Source: Thermoprotei archaeon (lineage in GTDB: Archaea > Thermoproteota > Thermoprotei > Thermofilales > Thermofilaceae). From it: a stretch of 22,819 nt of DNA. Under the pieces are notes generated by a model that was not told where the DNA came from, did not search any database, and saw only the letters and a program-made list of their open reading frames with translations. Position 1 is the stretch's first letter. Every line of letters begins with the position of its first letter. The position numbers and the translations under genes are program-made. Shown here piece after piece: positions 8,201 through 16,464 of this stretch. The stretch spans positions 1 to 22,819 of the forward strand of contig QMRZ01000008.1 of assembly GCA_003649495.1 (NCBI GenBank), written 5' to 3'.

Positions 8201-8439
8201 CTATAGAGGAGTGCGTGAAGCTCGTAAGAGAAGGAAGAGTTGGCCTAGCCATAGCCGTGAGCAGGGGGGCTAATCGCGACTGGGATTACGAAATCCGCAG
8301 GGCATGTGCAGATTTCTCAGTACCTTTAATCCTCGACCTAGAGCTAGCCCGCCACCTGGTCAGGGCTCTTGAGTACTACCTCAATGGCGGTGAGATCACC
8401 GTGGAGCCCTTAGACGGGCTGTGGGGTGAGGACGGGTGA
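5239..8439 (+). CDS. carB: Carbamoyl-phosphate synthase large subunit
   Basis: CarB makes carbamoyl phosphate from bicarbonate, ammonia passed from CarA, and two ATP, feeding pyrimidine and arginine synthesis. The protein of 1066 residues is close to the usual 1070 and has the two homologous ATP-grasp halves. The first half opens with KVLLLGSGGIKIAEAAEFDYSG and carries FGGQTALNCG (90-99), MGIHTGDS (240-247) and ETNPRMSRSSALASKATG (298-315). The second half carries CVGGQLANNLAP, GVHSGDST and ECNLRASRSMPFTSKVKG. The last 120 residues form a shortened MGS-like allosteric domain beginning near SKVLIIADHSGDG. I chose ATG 5239 over the in-frame GTG 5230 because GGTGAG is a good ribosome site for the ATG and family members begin about there. 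carA follows with a 4-bp overlap. The sequence is intact. Confidence 0.96.
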   Translation: MPRLKEVSKVLLLGSGGIKIAEAAEFDYSGSQAIKALKEEGIEVVLVNPNVATIQTSQELADKVYLLPVKPNFVERVIERERPDGIMLGFGGQTALNCGVELAKRGILDRYGVKVLGTPIEGIVKASDRDLFREVMREHGIPVPPSRAASSVDEALDAAEEIGYPVMVRVAFNLGGAGSLVAHSRGELSRLVEKALAQSPIRQVLIERYLGHWKEIEFEVVRDCEDNAVAVACLENVDPMGIHTGDSIVVAPSQTLTNREYQMLRDASLAVARAIGVIGECNVQLALNPQSEEFYVIETNPRMSRSSALASKATGYPLAYIAAKLALGYTLPELVNGVTGVTSAHFEPALDYVVVKVPRWDFEKFPASQRLIGTEMRSIGEVMAIGRCFEEALQKAIRMLDIGAEGLVANPWDDGRLPSIEELRKDLATPKPYRILRVAEAIKAGVPIEEIYRLTGIDPWYLYKVQNIVEMEEKLRRLRQLEDRSEVVSLIKEAKRLGFSDRQIAICLGISEDEVRAFRKRHGITPVIKRIDTLAAEWPARTNYLYLTYGGDSDDVKPSPKRKVLVLGAGVFRIGVSVEFDWCVVQLSRALRKRGVEEVIVVNYNPETVSTDWDVNDKLYFEEVTLERILDIWEKERPLGVVACVGGQLANNLAPQLEERGVKILGSSGRAVDVAEDRRKFSALLDELGIPQPPWIECEDKDKLIDFCRKVGFPVIVRPSYVLSGLAMRVLRSEEELTAYLEEAAKNPLARKLVASKFIEGAREVEVDCVSDGDRVLIGAVIEHIEGAGVHSGDSTMVIPPFSISRRALEKVKDYTFRICRALGARGPVNIQYLVKGEEVYVIECNLRASRSMPFTSKVKGVNLMEYVADVIMGRKLHIPTTVYEPPARRWGVKTPQFSWTRIRGAYPVLDVEMRSTGEVAALGSSMYDALIKSWLAAQPNDAPERGSKVLIIADHSGDGVVREIAGTLRRLGYEPLIATPSSRDGTSIEECVKLVREGRVGLAIAVSRGANRDWDYEIRRACADFSVPLILDLELARHLVRALEYYLNGGEITVEPLDGLWGEDG

Positions 8440-9560
8440 GAGCTGTATTAGTGCTTGAAGATGGCACAGTATTCTGGGGGATGGGCTTCGGTAGTCCAGG
8501 GGTAGTCGTGGGCGAGGTGGTATTCACCACGGGGATGGTTGGGTACACCGAGTCTCTCACCGACCCCTCCTACATAGGTCAGATACTCTGCTTCACTTAT
8601 CCCTTAATAGGCAATTACGGCGTCCCGCCTTACTCCATGGTGGATGAGCACGGCCTACCTCTACACTTCGAGTCTCGAAGTATAAAGGTCGAGGGAGTCG
8701 TAGTCCACGAAGTGTGCTTCAAGCCTAGCCACTGGAGCTCCGTGATGAGCATTGATGAGTGGCTGAGGATGGAAGGGGTACCCGGCATATGGGGGATAGA
8801 CACGCGCCAGCTTACAATGAAGCTGAGGGAGCAGGGAGTCATGATGGGCGCGCTTAGAGTATACGAGGAGGGCGAGGAGCCGAGTGTGGAGGAGCTGAGG
8901 GAGTTGATCCAGGAAGTTGATTACGGTTCTACCAATTATGTAGCCAGGGCCTCAGTGAGCTCGCCAGTACTCTATGAATCCACACATGGTCGCCAGGGCT
9001 TAATCGCTGTGATAGACTGTGGAGTCAAGCTGAGCATAATCCGCTCACTGCTTAAGAGGGGCTACGATGTGATCCTCCTACCATATGATGTGCCAGCGTC
9101 TGACATCATTGCATTCGAGCCTAGGGGAGTGGTTGTGAGCAATGGACCTGGAAACCCTAAGCTCTGCGTGGAGACCATAAAGACGGTTCAGAGCTTAGTT
9201 GACTACGGCGTGCCCATCCTGGGGATTTGCCTAGGCCATCAAATAATATCGCTGGCCCTGGGCGCCGATACTTACAAGCTCCCATATGGGCATAGGGGGC
9301 AGAATAAGCCATGCATAGACCTGCGGACAGGCAGGTGCTACGTCACCTCTCAGAATCACGGCTACGCCGTCGACCCCCGGTCACTGGAAGGCACTAGGCT
9401 TAAGCTCTGGTTCATAAATGCGGATGATAAGACTGTAGAGGGCGTAATAGACGAGGAGAGGAGGATACTGGGCGTCCAGTTCCACCCCGAGGCATCGCCA
9501 GGTCCCAACGACACTGCCTGGATATTCGACTACTTTACAAAACTGCTCGAGCAGCAATGA
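8436..9560 (+). CDS. carA: Carbamoyl-phosphate synthase small (glutaminase) subunit
   Basis: CarA hydrolyses glutamine and channels ammonia to CarB. The 374-aa protein has the CarA N-terminal domain (FGSPGVVVGEVVFTTGMVGYTESLTDPSY, read in two parts, near residues 18-46). A class I glutamine amidotransferase domain follows. The nucleophile is Cys265 in GICLGHQ, and His350 and Glu352 in QFHPEASPGPND complete the triad. NHGYAV is the conserved loop. The start is GTG 8436, whose last two bases overlap the carB stop (GTGA), so translation is coupled. The order carB-carA is the reverse of the bacterial carAB convention. No T-rich terminator is obvious just downstream. The sequence is intact and close to the usual length. 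Confidence 0.96.
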   Translation: MRAVLVLEDGTVFWGMGFGSPGVVVGEVVFTTGMVGYTESLTDPSYIGQILCFTYPLIGNYGVPPYSMVDEHGLPLHFESRSIKVEGVVVHEVCFKPSHWSSVMSIDEWLRMEGVPGIWGIDTRQLTMKLREQGVMMGALRVYEEGEEPSVEELRELIQEVDYGSTNYVARASVSSPVLYESTHGRQGLIAVIDCGVKLSIIRSLLKRGYDVILLPYDVPASDIIAFEPRGVVVSNGPGNPKLCVETIKTVQSLVDYGVPILGICLGHQIISLALGADTYKLPYGHRGQNKPCIDLRTGRCYVTSQNHGYAVDPRSLEGTRLKLWFINADDKTVEGVIDEERRILGVQFHPEASPGPNDTAWIFDYFTKLLEQQ

Positions 9561-9740
9561 CATATACACCTGAAGTGAGCAGATCTAGGCTTTAATGAGG
9601 CACACTCCTCACGCCCTAGACTATGACTGGCACGCCGCGTACTCGACGCCTGGGGAGCCCGGGCTACATTTGATGCACAAAAAGCCCTTTCAACAAAAGT
9701 CGGAGGAGAGACTAGCTCGTGACGATAATGGACGCTGCAG
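9561..9740. other. Convergent intergenic region, carA and FtsX operon
   Basis: About 180 bp separates the 3' ends of two converging operons. It holds the palindrome AGCCCGGGCT (9656-9665), a weak TGAGG/CCTCA hairpin near 9595-9611, and the T-rich minus-strand tract listed separately. The short plus-strand open frame here is not convincing as a gene. Confidence 0.35.
9676..9699 (-). terminator. T-rich terminator of the FtsX operon
   Basis: On the minus strand, about 40-65 nt past the stop of the 1085-aa gene, two T-runs (TTTT at 9698-9695 and TTTTT at 9683-9679) bracket GTTGAAAGGGC. Archaeal termination commonly occurs at such T-tracts without a hairpin. Confidence 0.4.
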
Positions 9741-12700
9741 CTACCTCCTTCTTGATGCTAGGAACTCGTTTACCTCTTCTATCATTCTCAGCTTCCTCCT
9801 GTACTCCTCTAGTTGCCTTTCTAATGGCTCTACAGCCCTCCTATACTCCTCCTCGCTGACCTCCCCTAGCTCACGAGCTACTCTATGCCTCTCTAGCTCA
9901 GCCTCTAACCTTCTTATCTCCTCCCTTAGCTGGCCCACAAACGGCTCTAGCCTAAGGGACAGCGTTAACAGTTCCCGGATCATGCTGTTTAGGCTCCTCC
10001 TATACTTCCTCTCATACTCCGAGTATAGGCTGGCTGAGATCGTGGCCTTCATCTCGTCCAGCCTCCTAAGCTTGAGCTCCACCTCCCTGACCCTAGCCAT
10101 CACCTCTCTACACCTCTCTAGTAGGCCATCTAGGGTTAGCACCTCGCGCCTAGGCGCGCGCCTCAGTATCTGGTATCTGAACTGCCTCTCCCTCCACTTC
10201 GAGTAGTCCAGGAGCTTTGACTCCAAGGCGTAGATCACATCGCTCAGGTACATGTAGCTCCTGTACTCCTCAGGCACCTCTAGCGTCAGGATCAGGCTAT
10301 CTCCCTTCTTCACAGTCCTCAGCCTACACATGACTAAGGTGCCCCTCAGATGGGGAGGGAGTATGGCGAATGATATGGCGAAGGTCCCATCCAAGTACAC
10401 CTCCTCCCCCACTATGTCCTTCTTAGGCAGTATCTCCTTGAGGTACCTGTATAGAGTCTCGCTCTCGAAAACTGAGACGCGTACAGGCAGCTCGTAGACC
10501 GCCATGCCTCCCACCAACCTGAGGTCGCTTGGCGAGATCACCTTCTTCTCCTCCCTCCCCATCAGCGATAGCCCACTAACTCTCCTGGATGGAACGTACG
10601 CTGATGCTAGTGAGACGCCGAGTCCTACAGCAGCCGCGTAGAACAGGCTCTCCACGGGGAGGGGGGATAAGGCCACGGCCCCCACGCCCATCCAGGCGGC
10701 TAAGGCGCTCATAGCGTAGCTGATTAGGGGGGCTATCAGCCAGCCAGCGTAGGACGAGACTAGGCCTACCACGATAGCCTCCGTCATTAGCGCATTAAAG
10801 AGGTTCTTCGGGTCAGCCCCGAGTACGGCTAGCGTGTAGACGTCCCTGCGCCTATCCTCCACATGGCCGAACATGACCACCGCGTTCATGAGAGCGGCCA
10901 GGACTAGGAGGACTAGCGCCTCCGTGCCCCTGAATGATAGCCTCATTACGCGCTCTTGCGTAACCACGCGCTTGCCCTCAAGTACGTGAAGGGACACGGG
11001 CAGCGCCGCTATCACTAGGTTAGCCGCGCTCTTCACAGCCGTCACGTTACGAGTGATGAGCCAGACACGGGCAGTAGCTAGGTACTTGCCCACGGGATCG
11101 TAGGGAACTATTATCGTGAAGCTGAGGCGGTGCAGGCCTTTAAAGAGAGGCCTGCACTCGGGGTCTAGAGTGGAGTTTAGGGAGTACGGGTCGAAGTACC
11201 CAACTACTTTTACGGGCTTATCTAGGACCGGGGCGACCGGCACCGGCGGACCCTGCTGGCCGGGCCTCGCGTAAAACAGCCATAGCTTCTCGCCCACCAG
11301 TATTTGGCCAGCGAATCCCTTGGGTAGGAGTGCCTCAAGCGCTCCATCGCGGGGAAGCCTACCCTCGTAGACGTGAGCGCTGAGGTTGAAGTACTTGGCG
11401 GCGAACTCCATATCGAGGGCTACCAGGTACATCATAGTCGGAAGCTGCGACTCTCTTCTGCTCAGCATAATGCCGGAGTACACTGGCGGGATGACGGCTT
11501 CACGGCCGACTTCCTCAGCCCCGACCAGCGCCTTGATCCACTCGACTTCTATCTCGCTCAGCCCCATGGGCCTCTTGATCAGGTCTACCTCCACGTCTAG
11601 CCCCCACAGCCCTATACCCCTCTCCTCCCTCACGACAGGCGTGAGGCCAGCTGCTAGGCTGGAGATGGCCAAGGTGGACCCGACCACGAGCGTCATCGTG
11701 GATAAGATGAGCAGCGTCCTAAACCTCCTGGACTTCATGTACTTCACGGCGAGGTACAGCCAGAACCCCCTGATAGGGCCAGCCGCCAGGGATAGCAGGA
11801 TGAGCGCGCCGTAAGCCATGAAGCCCATTACCTCAACGCCCGCGACCAGCGTAGGCACATCTAGTGCAGCCAGGGGCACGCCGAGAGCCCCCAGCAGGCC
11901 AGCTGAGGCCAGCCTGAAGGTTGGAGATGTAAGGGTCATCACTAACAACAGCAGGAGGAGGAGTGAAAATCTCAAGACGTGTAGCCTACGGCCCCTCTCG
12001 AAGACTAGTATTGAGACTAGGTGGGAGAAGCCCAGGGTTAAGATGAGTATGCCCAAGGCTGTGAGCTGAGAGTACTGCATCAAGCCCTCAACCCTCCTCC
12101 TAAGCCTTGCAGCGCCGCTGAGCAGGCTGACGGCCGCGCCAACAGCTGAACTGTAGTTGCCTCTCTTGAAGAGGAAGAGGGCCTGCTGGGCCACCGCTCT
12201 TAGCGCGTCTGCATCAGCCTTTATGTCCCCAGCTGGGTAGCCTATAGCCTCAAGCTGCCTAACCATATCCTCGACTATGCTCAGCTGACTCTCAACGAAA
12301 GCCTCTGCTGCATAATAAGTCCAGGGCAGGACCTCAGTCTCATTCCCCACCCAGTACCTCAGCTCATTAGCCCCTCTTATCGGAGTAGCAGCCCTCAGGA
12401 GCACTGGGTAGTTGAGGGGCAGCAGGTACGCGATCCAGTAATCCGCGACTCCTCCCACCACAGCTGCTCCAGGCTTCACAGTGAGCTTCGCTCTCCTGCG
12501 CGTGAGCGGGTCTAACGCGCTCACGTTAACTAACCTGCCAGGAGCCACCCATAACACGCAGCGCAGCGTTGTCGTATTCCCCACCTCCTCGATTCGAAGC
12601 GGTATGTTCAGGCCCCACACCTCAGTCACGTTGAGGTGGGGATCGAACTGCGCCTCGTAATCAACCTCCTCGAGGAGGGTATCGCCGACCCTAACCAGTA

Positions 12701-12998
12701 CTAGTGGCTGAGGAGTGAGAAACCCACTAATGTTTGCCGGAGTCAAGGCCACTCCAGCTAGGTACGCCTCCCTGGGCACTGAGGGGAGCTCTCCCACGTA
12801 TACGCCGATGGAGTTGGTGGTCGCATTGATTCTCGTTGTCCGCCCATCAATTACCAGCAGAAGGCTCAGCTCGGCGCTACCCACAGGCCCGCCCCTCGCG
12901 TGTTCTCTCACAACTACCACGAGCCTAGCTTGAGGAGAAGCTAGGGCAGTTGTAGCTAAGAACAGCGCTAATAGGGAGGCTAGGAGCAAACCTCTCAT
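9741..12998 (-). CDS. FtsX/MacB-type permease with extracellular domain and cytoplasmic coiled-coil tail
   Basis: The 1085-aa protein has a signal-like N-terminus (1-20), an extracellular beta-rich domain (about 22-230) with N-x-S/T sequons, a helical segment (230-310), and clustered membrane helices near 312-333, 342-360, 388-408 and 428-450. A second extracellular domain (about 455-690), like the MacB/FtsX loop, comes next. The FtsX permease domain has helices near 692-712, 735-768 and 782-800, with RRRDVYTLAVLGADPKNLF (716-734) as the typical coupling segment. Residues 820-950 form an unrecognised cytoplasmic alpha/beta domain and 955-1085 are coiled coil. The coiled coil ends with the hairpin motif GEVSEEEYRRAVEPLERQL (1045-1063). 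ATG 12998 overlaps the preceding stop by 4 bp, with GGTGAG just upstream. No partner ATPase is adjacent. A lipid or protein export or envelope-tension role is possible but unproven. Confidence 0.75.
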   Translation of the reverse strand: MRGLLLASLLALFLATTALASPQARLVVVVREHARGGPVGSAELSLLLVIDGRTTRINATTNSIGVYVGELPSVPREAYLAGVALTPANISGFLTPQPLVLVRVGDTLLEEVDYEAQFDPHLNVTEVWGLNIPLRIEEVGNTTTLRCVLWVAPGRLVNVSALDPLTRRRAKLTVKPGAAVVGGVADYWIAYLLPLNYPVLLRAATPIRGANELRYWVGNETEVLPWTYYAAEAFVESQLSIVEDMVRQLEAIGYPAGDIKADADALRAVAQQALFLFKRGNYSSAVGAAVSLLSGAARLRRRVEGLMQYSQLTALGILILTLGFSHLVSILVFERGRRLHVLRFSLLLLLLLVMTLTSPTFRLASAGLLGALGVPLAALDVPTLVAGVEVMGFMAYGALILLSLAAGPIRGFWLYLAVKYMKSRRFRTLLILSTMTLVVGSTLAISSLAAGLTPVVREERGIGLWGLDVEVDLIKRPMGLSEIEVEWIKALVGAEEVGREAVIPPVYSGIMLSRRESQLPTMMYLVALDMEFAAKYFNLSAHVYEGRLPRDGALEALLPKGFAGQILVGEKLWLFYARPGQQGPPVPVAPVLDKPVKVVGYFDPYSLNSTLDPECRPLFKGLHRLSFTIIVPYDPVGKYLATARVWLITRNVTAVKSAANLVIAALPVSLHVLEGKRVVTQERVMRLSFRGTEALVLLVLAALMNAVVMFGHVEDRRRDVYTLAVLGADPKNLFNALMTEAIVVGLVSSYAGWLIAPLISYAMSALAAWMGVGAVALSPLPVESLFYAAAVGLGVSLASAYVPSRRVSGLSLMGREEKKVISPSDLRLVGGMAVYELPVRVSVFESETLYRYLKEILPKKDIVGEEVYLDGTFAISFAILPPHLRGTLVMCRLRTVKKGDSLILTLEVPEEYRSYMYLSDVIYALESKLLDYSKWRERQFRYQILRRAPRREVLTLDGLLERCREVMARVREVELKLRRLDEMKATISASLYSEYERKYRRSLNSMIRELLTLSLRLEPFVGQLREEIRRLEAELERHRVARELGEVSEEEYRRAVEPLERQLEEYRRKLRMIEEVNEFLASRRR

Positions 12999-15667
12999 AC
13001 CATCTCACCCCTACTCAGCTCGTTAAGCTTCTCCTCATACTCCTGCTTGAGCTTGAAGTAGTACTTGTCCTCTATCTCCCCCCTCGCGTACAGCTCCTCC
13101 AGCCTCTGGAGGAGGCGCTTGTACCTCTCCCTCTCCCTGTAGACGTAGCTCGTCTTCCTATGCCAGATGTATGCTGTGAGAAGCCAGAGGCAGGCTGTTG
13201 CAGCAGTCAACAGCCACAGACTTGACGACACCTCTAGATTTAGCGTTACTAGGCGCGTAGTCCTCACGTCTACGGTGCTGCTTGCACTATACTGGCCCTT
13301 GACTGCCACGAACCTGTACGTCCCCGGGAGTAAGTAGGCGATAGCCGAGCCCCTCTCATCTGTGCGCAGGGTCTCCACCAACACTCCTGGAGACGAGTAT
13401 ATCATGACAGTGGCCCCCGCCGCCGGCTTACCAGCCAGGGTTACGAATATTGTCACTCGCCTCACAACTCCTCTCAGCCTAACCATCTTGTCGCTATTCA
13501 GCCTCACCCTCGAGAACCCGGCTATAGTGCCCTGCCACCTCACGGAGACCGTGTAGTTCCCCAGAGGCAGGCCATCACACACCAGTAGCCCGCTACTATT
13601 GGTGAAGCCCGCGCATGTCAGGCTGCCATTCTCATCCCTAACGTATACTAGGGCTAGGGGGAGGGGCGACCCATCCCCCATCTCCACTCTCACGGCGAGC
13701 CTCGCCCGCCCGACAATCACCGTGAGGTTCCTATTGGCAAATACACAGACCGTTGAAGTTGTGCGGTAAAGGCCATCTGTGACCTCCACTAGGTAAACCC
13801 CCCTACTCACGTTCAAGAACTCAACTCGCCCACTCTCGTTAGTCAATGCGCTCGCCACCAGCGTGCCGCTCTTATTCTCGTAGAGATTCACCAGGTAGCC
13901 CCCGAGGGGCCTGCCGTGGAGGTCGACGCACGTGATGCTTATGTTGAAGCTGCTTGGGATCACTATCCTCGGCACTACAGGGGGTAATGTCACGTTAATG
14001 GTCTTCTCAACTCGCAGCGACCCCGCGCTACAAGTAACGTTGACAGCCACCCTCCAGTCCCCCTCGTATACAGCGCGTAGCACCCACTCAAGCTCCAACG
14101 TACCCTCTAGGCTGGAGAAATTCACTACATCCTCACCTTCTACAAGCTTAGCTAGGCCATGGGGGTATAGGAGCCGCACACTCACGTTCTCCACCTTACT
14201 CGAAGACTCCACTACTGCCCTGATACTTACGAAGTCGTCGACTAGCGCTGAGTGCGGAGCCTCCAGCTTAGCCGCGAGGGGGGCCCGCAGCACGGCTACT
14301 CCTACAGCCTCCTGAATCAGGCTTGTGCGGACCCAGCTGGCCGGGTCGCCAGGCACGCGGCCCAGCGTAATAGTGACGTTAACCGTGGGTGGAGTGCCGT
14401 TGACCTGATACGCCACGTTCACGGCCTCCTCCGATGGTACTAGTATGAGCCTATGCGCTAGCCTCTCAGGCTTTTCCAGCATATCGGTCAGGTTGCCCAG
14501 CAGTATCTCATAATCGCCTAGGCTAGTGCTAAGGCCCCTAGCCTCAGAGAGTAATGTAGTGTAATTGGCCTCTCCCGCCTTTACGCGGGCAGCTGCCGTG
14601 AGTAGGCGGGACACGTTGGCCATTACCCTCAGGAGCCTCCTATACCTAGCCTTAGCTATGGGGCTCGTTGTCTGCACATACTCGCTCCACAGCTCCCTCT
14701 CCAGCGTCTCGATCAGATCCGGCATGTGGGGAGCCGTGTAATTCACTAGGACCACTAGCCACCCACTCTTACCCTTTAGTGCCAGCCACTTGGGCGGGGG
14801 AGTGTAGCTGCGCGCCCTAACGAGCTTATACTCACTCCCATTAACCAGGACCTCCACATACTCGCTCGAGCTGGGCAGCCTGAGGAGGGGGTAGTAGAGG
14901 AGGCCAGGCCCTGGAGGCTCTAGCGAGGAGTGTACTCTGATGATGGGGGCCAGGCCGCTGAAGGTAAATATCTGCCTGAGCCTGGCTCCACCCCCCTCAC
15001 ACACCTGCTCAACCGAGGCTATCAATGAGCCATTGAGGAGGAGCCTAACCCTACATTTAGATAGGTCGTAGCCGCTGGCTATGATGCGCCCGCCCCTCAG
15101 CAGGGCAAAACCTGCGAAGGGCCAGTCGAAGAATACCATGTTGCCCGCCAGGCCCTCAAGCTCTAGGTGGATTAGCGTCCTGTTATCAAAGACTGCCGTG
15201 TACCCGGGGCCTTTAATGACCAGCGCATTAGTCAGGTTCAGGGGGTAAGCTCCAGTCGCGTTTACTCCAGTTATTGTTAGGTTCTCCCGGGAGACTCTTA
15301 GGCCCGCCCAGCTAAAGTTCACGCGTAGTGGTGCTGAGTAGTACGTGAGCCTATACCTGACAGCCTCCATACCTGGGACGGCAACAGGGAACATCACTCT
15401 GCAGCTACGGTAGTAGCCTGAAGGGTAGTAGCTACAGTTAAGCAGCTGTACGGGGAGCTGACTGCCGTTCCCCCACACTCTCAGCGTGTCGTTAAAGGCC
15501 TCCCCGTCTAGAAAGCTCACATTGAGCATCACTAGGCCACGGTAAGGGCTGGGCAGGGGGTTGAATATTATCACCTCACGAACTCCAGCAACGCCCCCCT
15601 CTTCACATCCAGCTGTGCATAGCGCAGCAGTGAGGACTACCGCTAGGAGGAGGGAGTAGCTCCTCAC
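12995..15667 (-). CDS. Surface protein with three Ig-like (carboxypeptidase-regulatory/CNA-B-like) repeats and a C-terminal anchor
   Basis: The 890-aa protein has a signal peptide (about 1-20, MRSYSLLLAVVLTAALCTAG, then Cys21, a weak lipobox-like site). A long extracellular part carries at least two dozen N-x-S/T sequons. A helical stretch lies near residues 325-405. Three tandem Ig-like repeats follow at about 600-665, 670-735 and 740-805. Their cores are GRPLGGYLVNLYENKSG, GSPLPLALVYVRDENGS and GKPAAGATVMIYSSPG, each ending in a 'G-x-Y' strand. One membrane helix lies near 816-835. A short basic cytoplasmic tail then forms a coiled-coil hairpin containing GEIEDKYYFKLKQEYEEKL (863-881). The GTG 15667 start overlaps the upstream stop by 4 bp. 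Topology suggests a sensor or scaffold working with the FtsX-like protein encoded next. No family name is recognised for the whole protein. Confidence 0.7.
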   Translation of the reverse strand: MRSYSLLLAVVLTAALCTAGCEEGGVAGVREVIIFNPLPSPYRGLVMLNVSFLDGEAFNDTLRVWGNGSQLPVQLLNCSYYPSGYYRSCRVMFPVAVPGMEAVRYRLTYYSAPLRVNFSWAGLRVSRENLTITGVNATGAYPLNLTNALVIKGPGYTAVFDNRTLIHLELEGLAGNMVFFDWPFAGFALLRGGRIIASGYDLSKCRVRLLLNGSLIASVEQVCEGGGARLRQIFTFSGLAPIIRVHSSLEPPGPGLLYYPLLRLPSSSEYVEVLVNGSEYKLVRARSYTPPPKWLALKGKSGWLVVLVNYTAPHMPDLIETLERELWSEYVQTTSPIAKARYRRLLRVMANVSRLLTAAARVKAGEANYTTLLSEARGLSTSLGDYEILLGNLTDMLEKPERLAHRLILVPSEEAVNVAYQVNGTPPTVNVTITLGRVPGDPASWVRTSLIQEAVGVAVLRAPLAAKLEAPHSALVDDFVSIRAVVESSSKVENVSVRLLYPHGLAKLVEGEDVVNFSSLEGTLELEWVLRAVYEGDWRVAVNVTCSAGSLRVEKTINVTLPPVVPRIVIPSSFNISITCVDLHGRPLGGYLVNLYENKSGTLVASALTNESGRVEFLNVSRGVYLVEVTDGLYRTTSTVCVFANRNLTVIVGRARLAVRVEMGDGSPLPLALVYVRDENGSLTCAGFTNSSGLLVCDGLPLGNYTVSVRWQGTIAGFSRVRLNSDKMVRLRGVVRRVTIFVTLAGKPAAGATVMIYSSPGVLVETLRTDERGSAIAYLLPGTYRFVAVKGQYSASSTVDVRTTRLVTLNLEVSSSLWLLTAATACLWLLTAYIWHRKTSYVYRERERYKRLLQRLEELYARGEIEDKYYFKLKQEYEEKLNELSRGEMV

Positions 15668-16425
15668 CTGGACCCACCCTCTAGCAGCTCCCTACACCTA
15701 GCCGCCACCAGGTCTAGGTCTTCAAGCCTCTCCTGAAGCCTCTCGAGCTGCTCCTGGAGCTCCCCCACCTTCCTCTCTAGCCCAGCCCTCCGCGCCTCAT
15801 ACTCAGCTCTGTCGAACTCCCCGACGAGGAACCTCACTTCAAGCTCCCTCAGCAAGTCATGCAACGATTCCATCTGCCTCTCGATCTCCTCTACCTTGCT
15901 CGCGTATGAGAAGCGGGCTTTAGACCACTCCTCCACGACCTCCCTGACCACGTCCCTCCAGGCCTCGATGTCCTCTCCCCGAATGGAGTCCAGCAGTACC
16001 TCGAGAAATCTGAGCTCCCTCTCCACCCCAACTGACTTTAGAGCGCGCTGCACATCCTCCAGCGTCCCTCCAGCCCTGTTCAAGAGCTGTCTCATCCTCT
16101 GATCTCTCTCATAGTTCAGGCGAAATGGAGACTCAGAGGAGGTCTTTACCTCCACCCTTAACCTGGTCATTAACACGTTGAGCCGGGACTCCATGCTTCT
16201 AAGCCTGCTCTTAAGCTCAAAGTACCTCTTAACTAGAGGTGTCATCTTCTGCCTGAGCTCCCCCATTAGCTTCTCGTAGACCTCCCTCGTCACCTGCCCC
16301 GTTGAGAACATCCGGAGAATCTCCCCTCTCCTCCTCTCATAGTCCCTCAGCTCGTATAGTAGATCCTCGAACTCCCTTAGGGCATTCCTAGCCTCCTCTA
16401 CCAGCTTCTCGCCCTCCTCACTCAC
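15664..16425 (-). CDS. Cytoplasmic coiled-coil protein with two helical-hairpin motifs
   Basis: The 253-aa protein is almost entirely helical and highly charged, with heptad-like Leu/Glu/Arg patterns (about 5-90 and 170-250) and no signal or membrane segment. The first hairpin motif is STGQVTREVYEKLMGEL (41-57). The second is VGEFDRAEYEARRAGLERKV (201-220). Both fit the pattern Gly, Glu/Gln, hydrophobic residue, three residues, Tyr, found again in the tails of the next two proteins. It is first in a three-gene operon with 4-bp overlaps. GTG 16425 is favoured because a TATA-like CATTTTTAGG (minus strand, about 16449-16458) lies some 27 bp upstream, giving a leaderless mRNA. Function is unknown. 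It probably docks on the cytoplasmic coiled coils of its two membrane partners. No ATPase or enzyme motif is visible. Confidence 0.65.
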   Translation of the reverse strand: MSEEGEKLVEEARNALREFEDLLYELRDYERRRGEILRMFSTGQVTREVYEKLMGELRQKMTPLVKRYFELKSRLRSMESRLNVLMTRLRVEVKTSSESPFRLNYERDQRMRQLLNRAGGTLEDVQRALKSVGVERELRFLEVLLDSIRGEDIEAWRDVVREVVEEWSKARFSYASKVEEIERQMESLHDLLRELEVRFLVGEFDRAEYEARRAGLERKVGELQEQLERLQERLEDLDLVAARCRELLEGGSR

Positions 16426-16448
16426 GTAACTATCTCAGCCCGCGCCCT

Positions 16449-16458
16449 AAAAATGCCT
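16449..16458 (-). promoter_or_regulatory. TATA-like box for the coiled-coil/FtsX operon
   Basis: CATTTTTAGG, read on the minus strand, is centred about 28 bp before GTG 16425. The spacing fits leaderless transcription of the three-gene operon. Confidence 0.45.
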
Positions 16459-16464
16459 TGTCTT

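Noticed and set aside
9561..9740. tRNA or other structured RNA between carA and the FtsX operon
   Set aside because: I looked for a T-loop GTTCGAATC-type block and cloverleaf stems on both strands and found none.
9595..10206. 203-aa plus-strand frame rich in Ser and Leu
   Set aside because: It is the antisense shadow of the coiled-coil tail of the FtsX-like gene; Ser/Leu richness is typical of antisense to Glu/Arg-rich codons.
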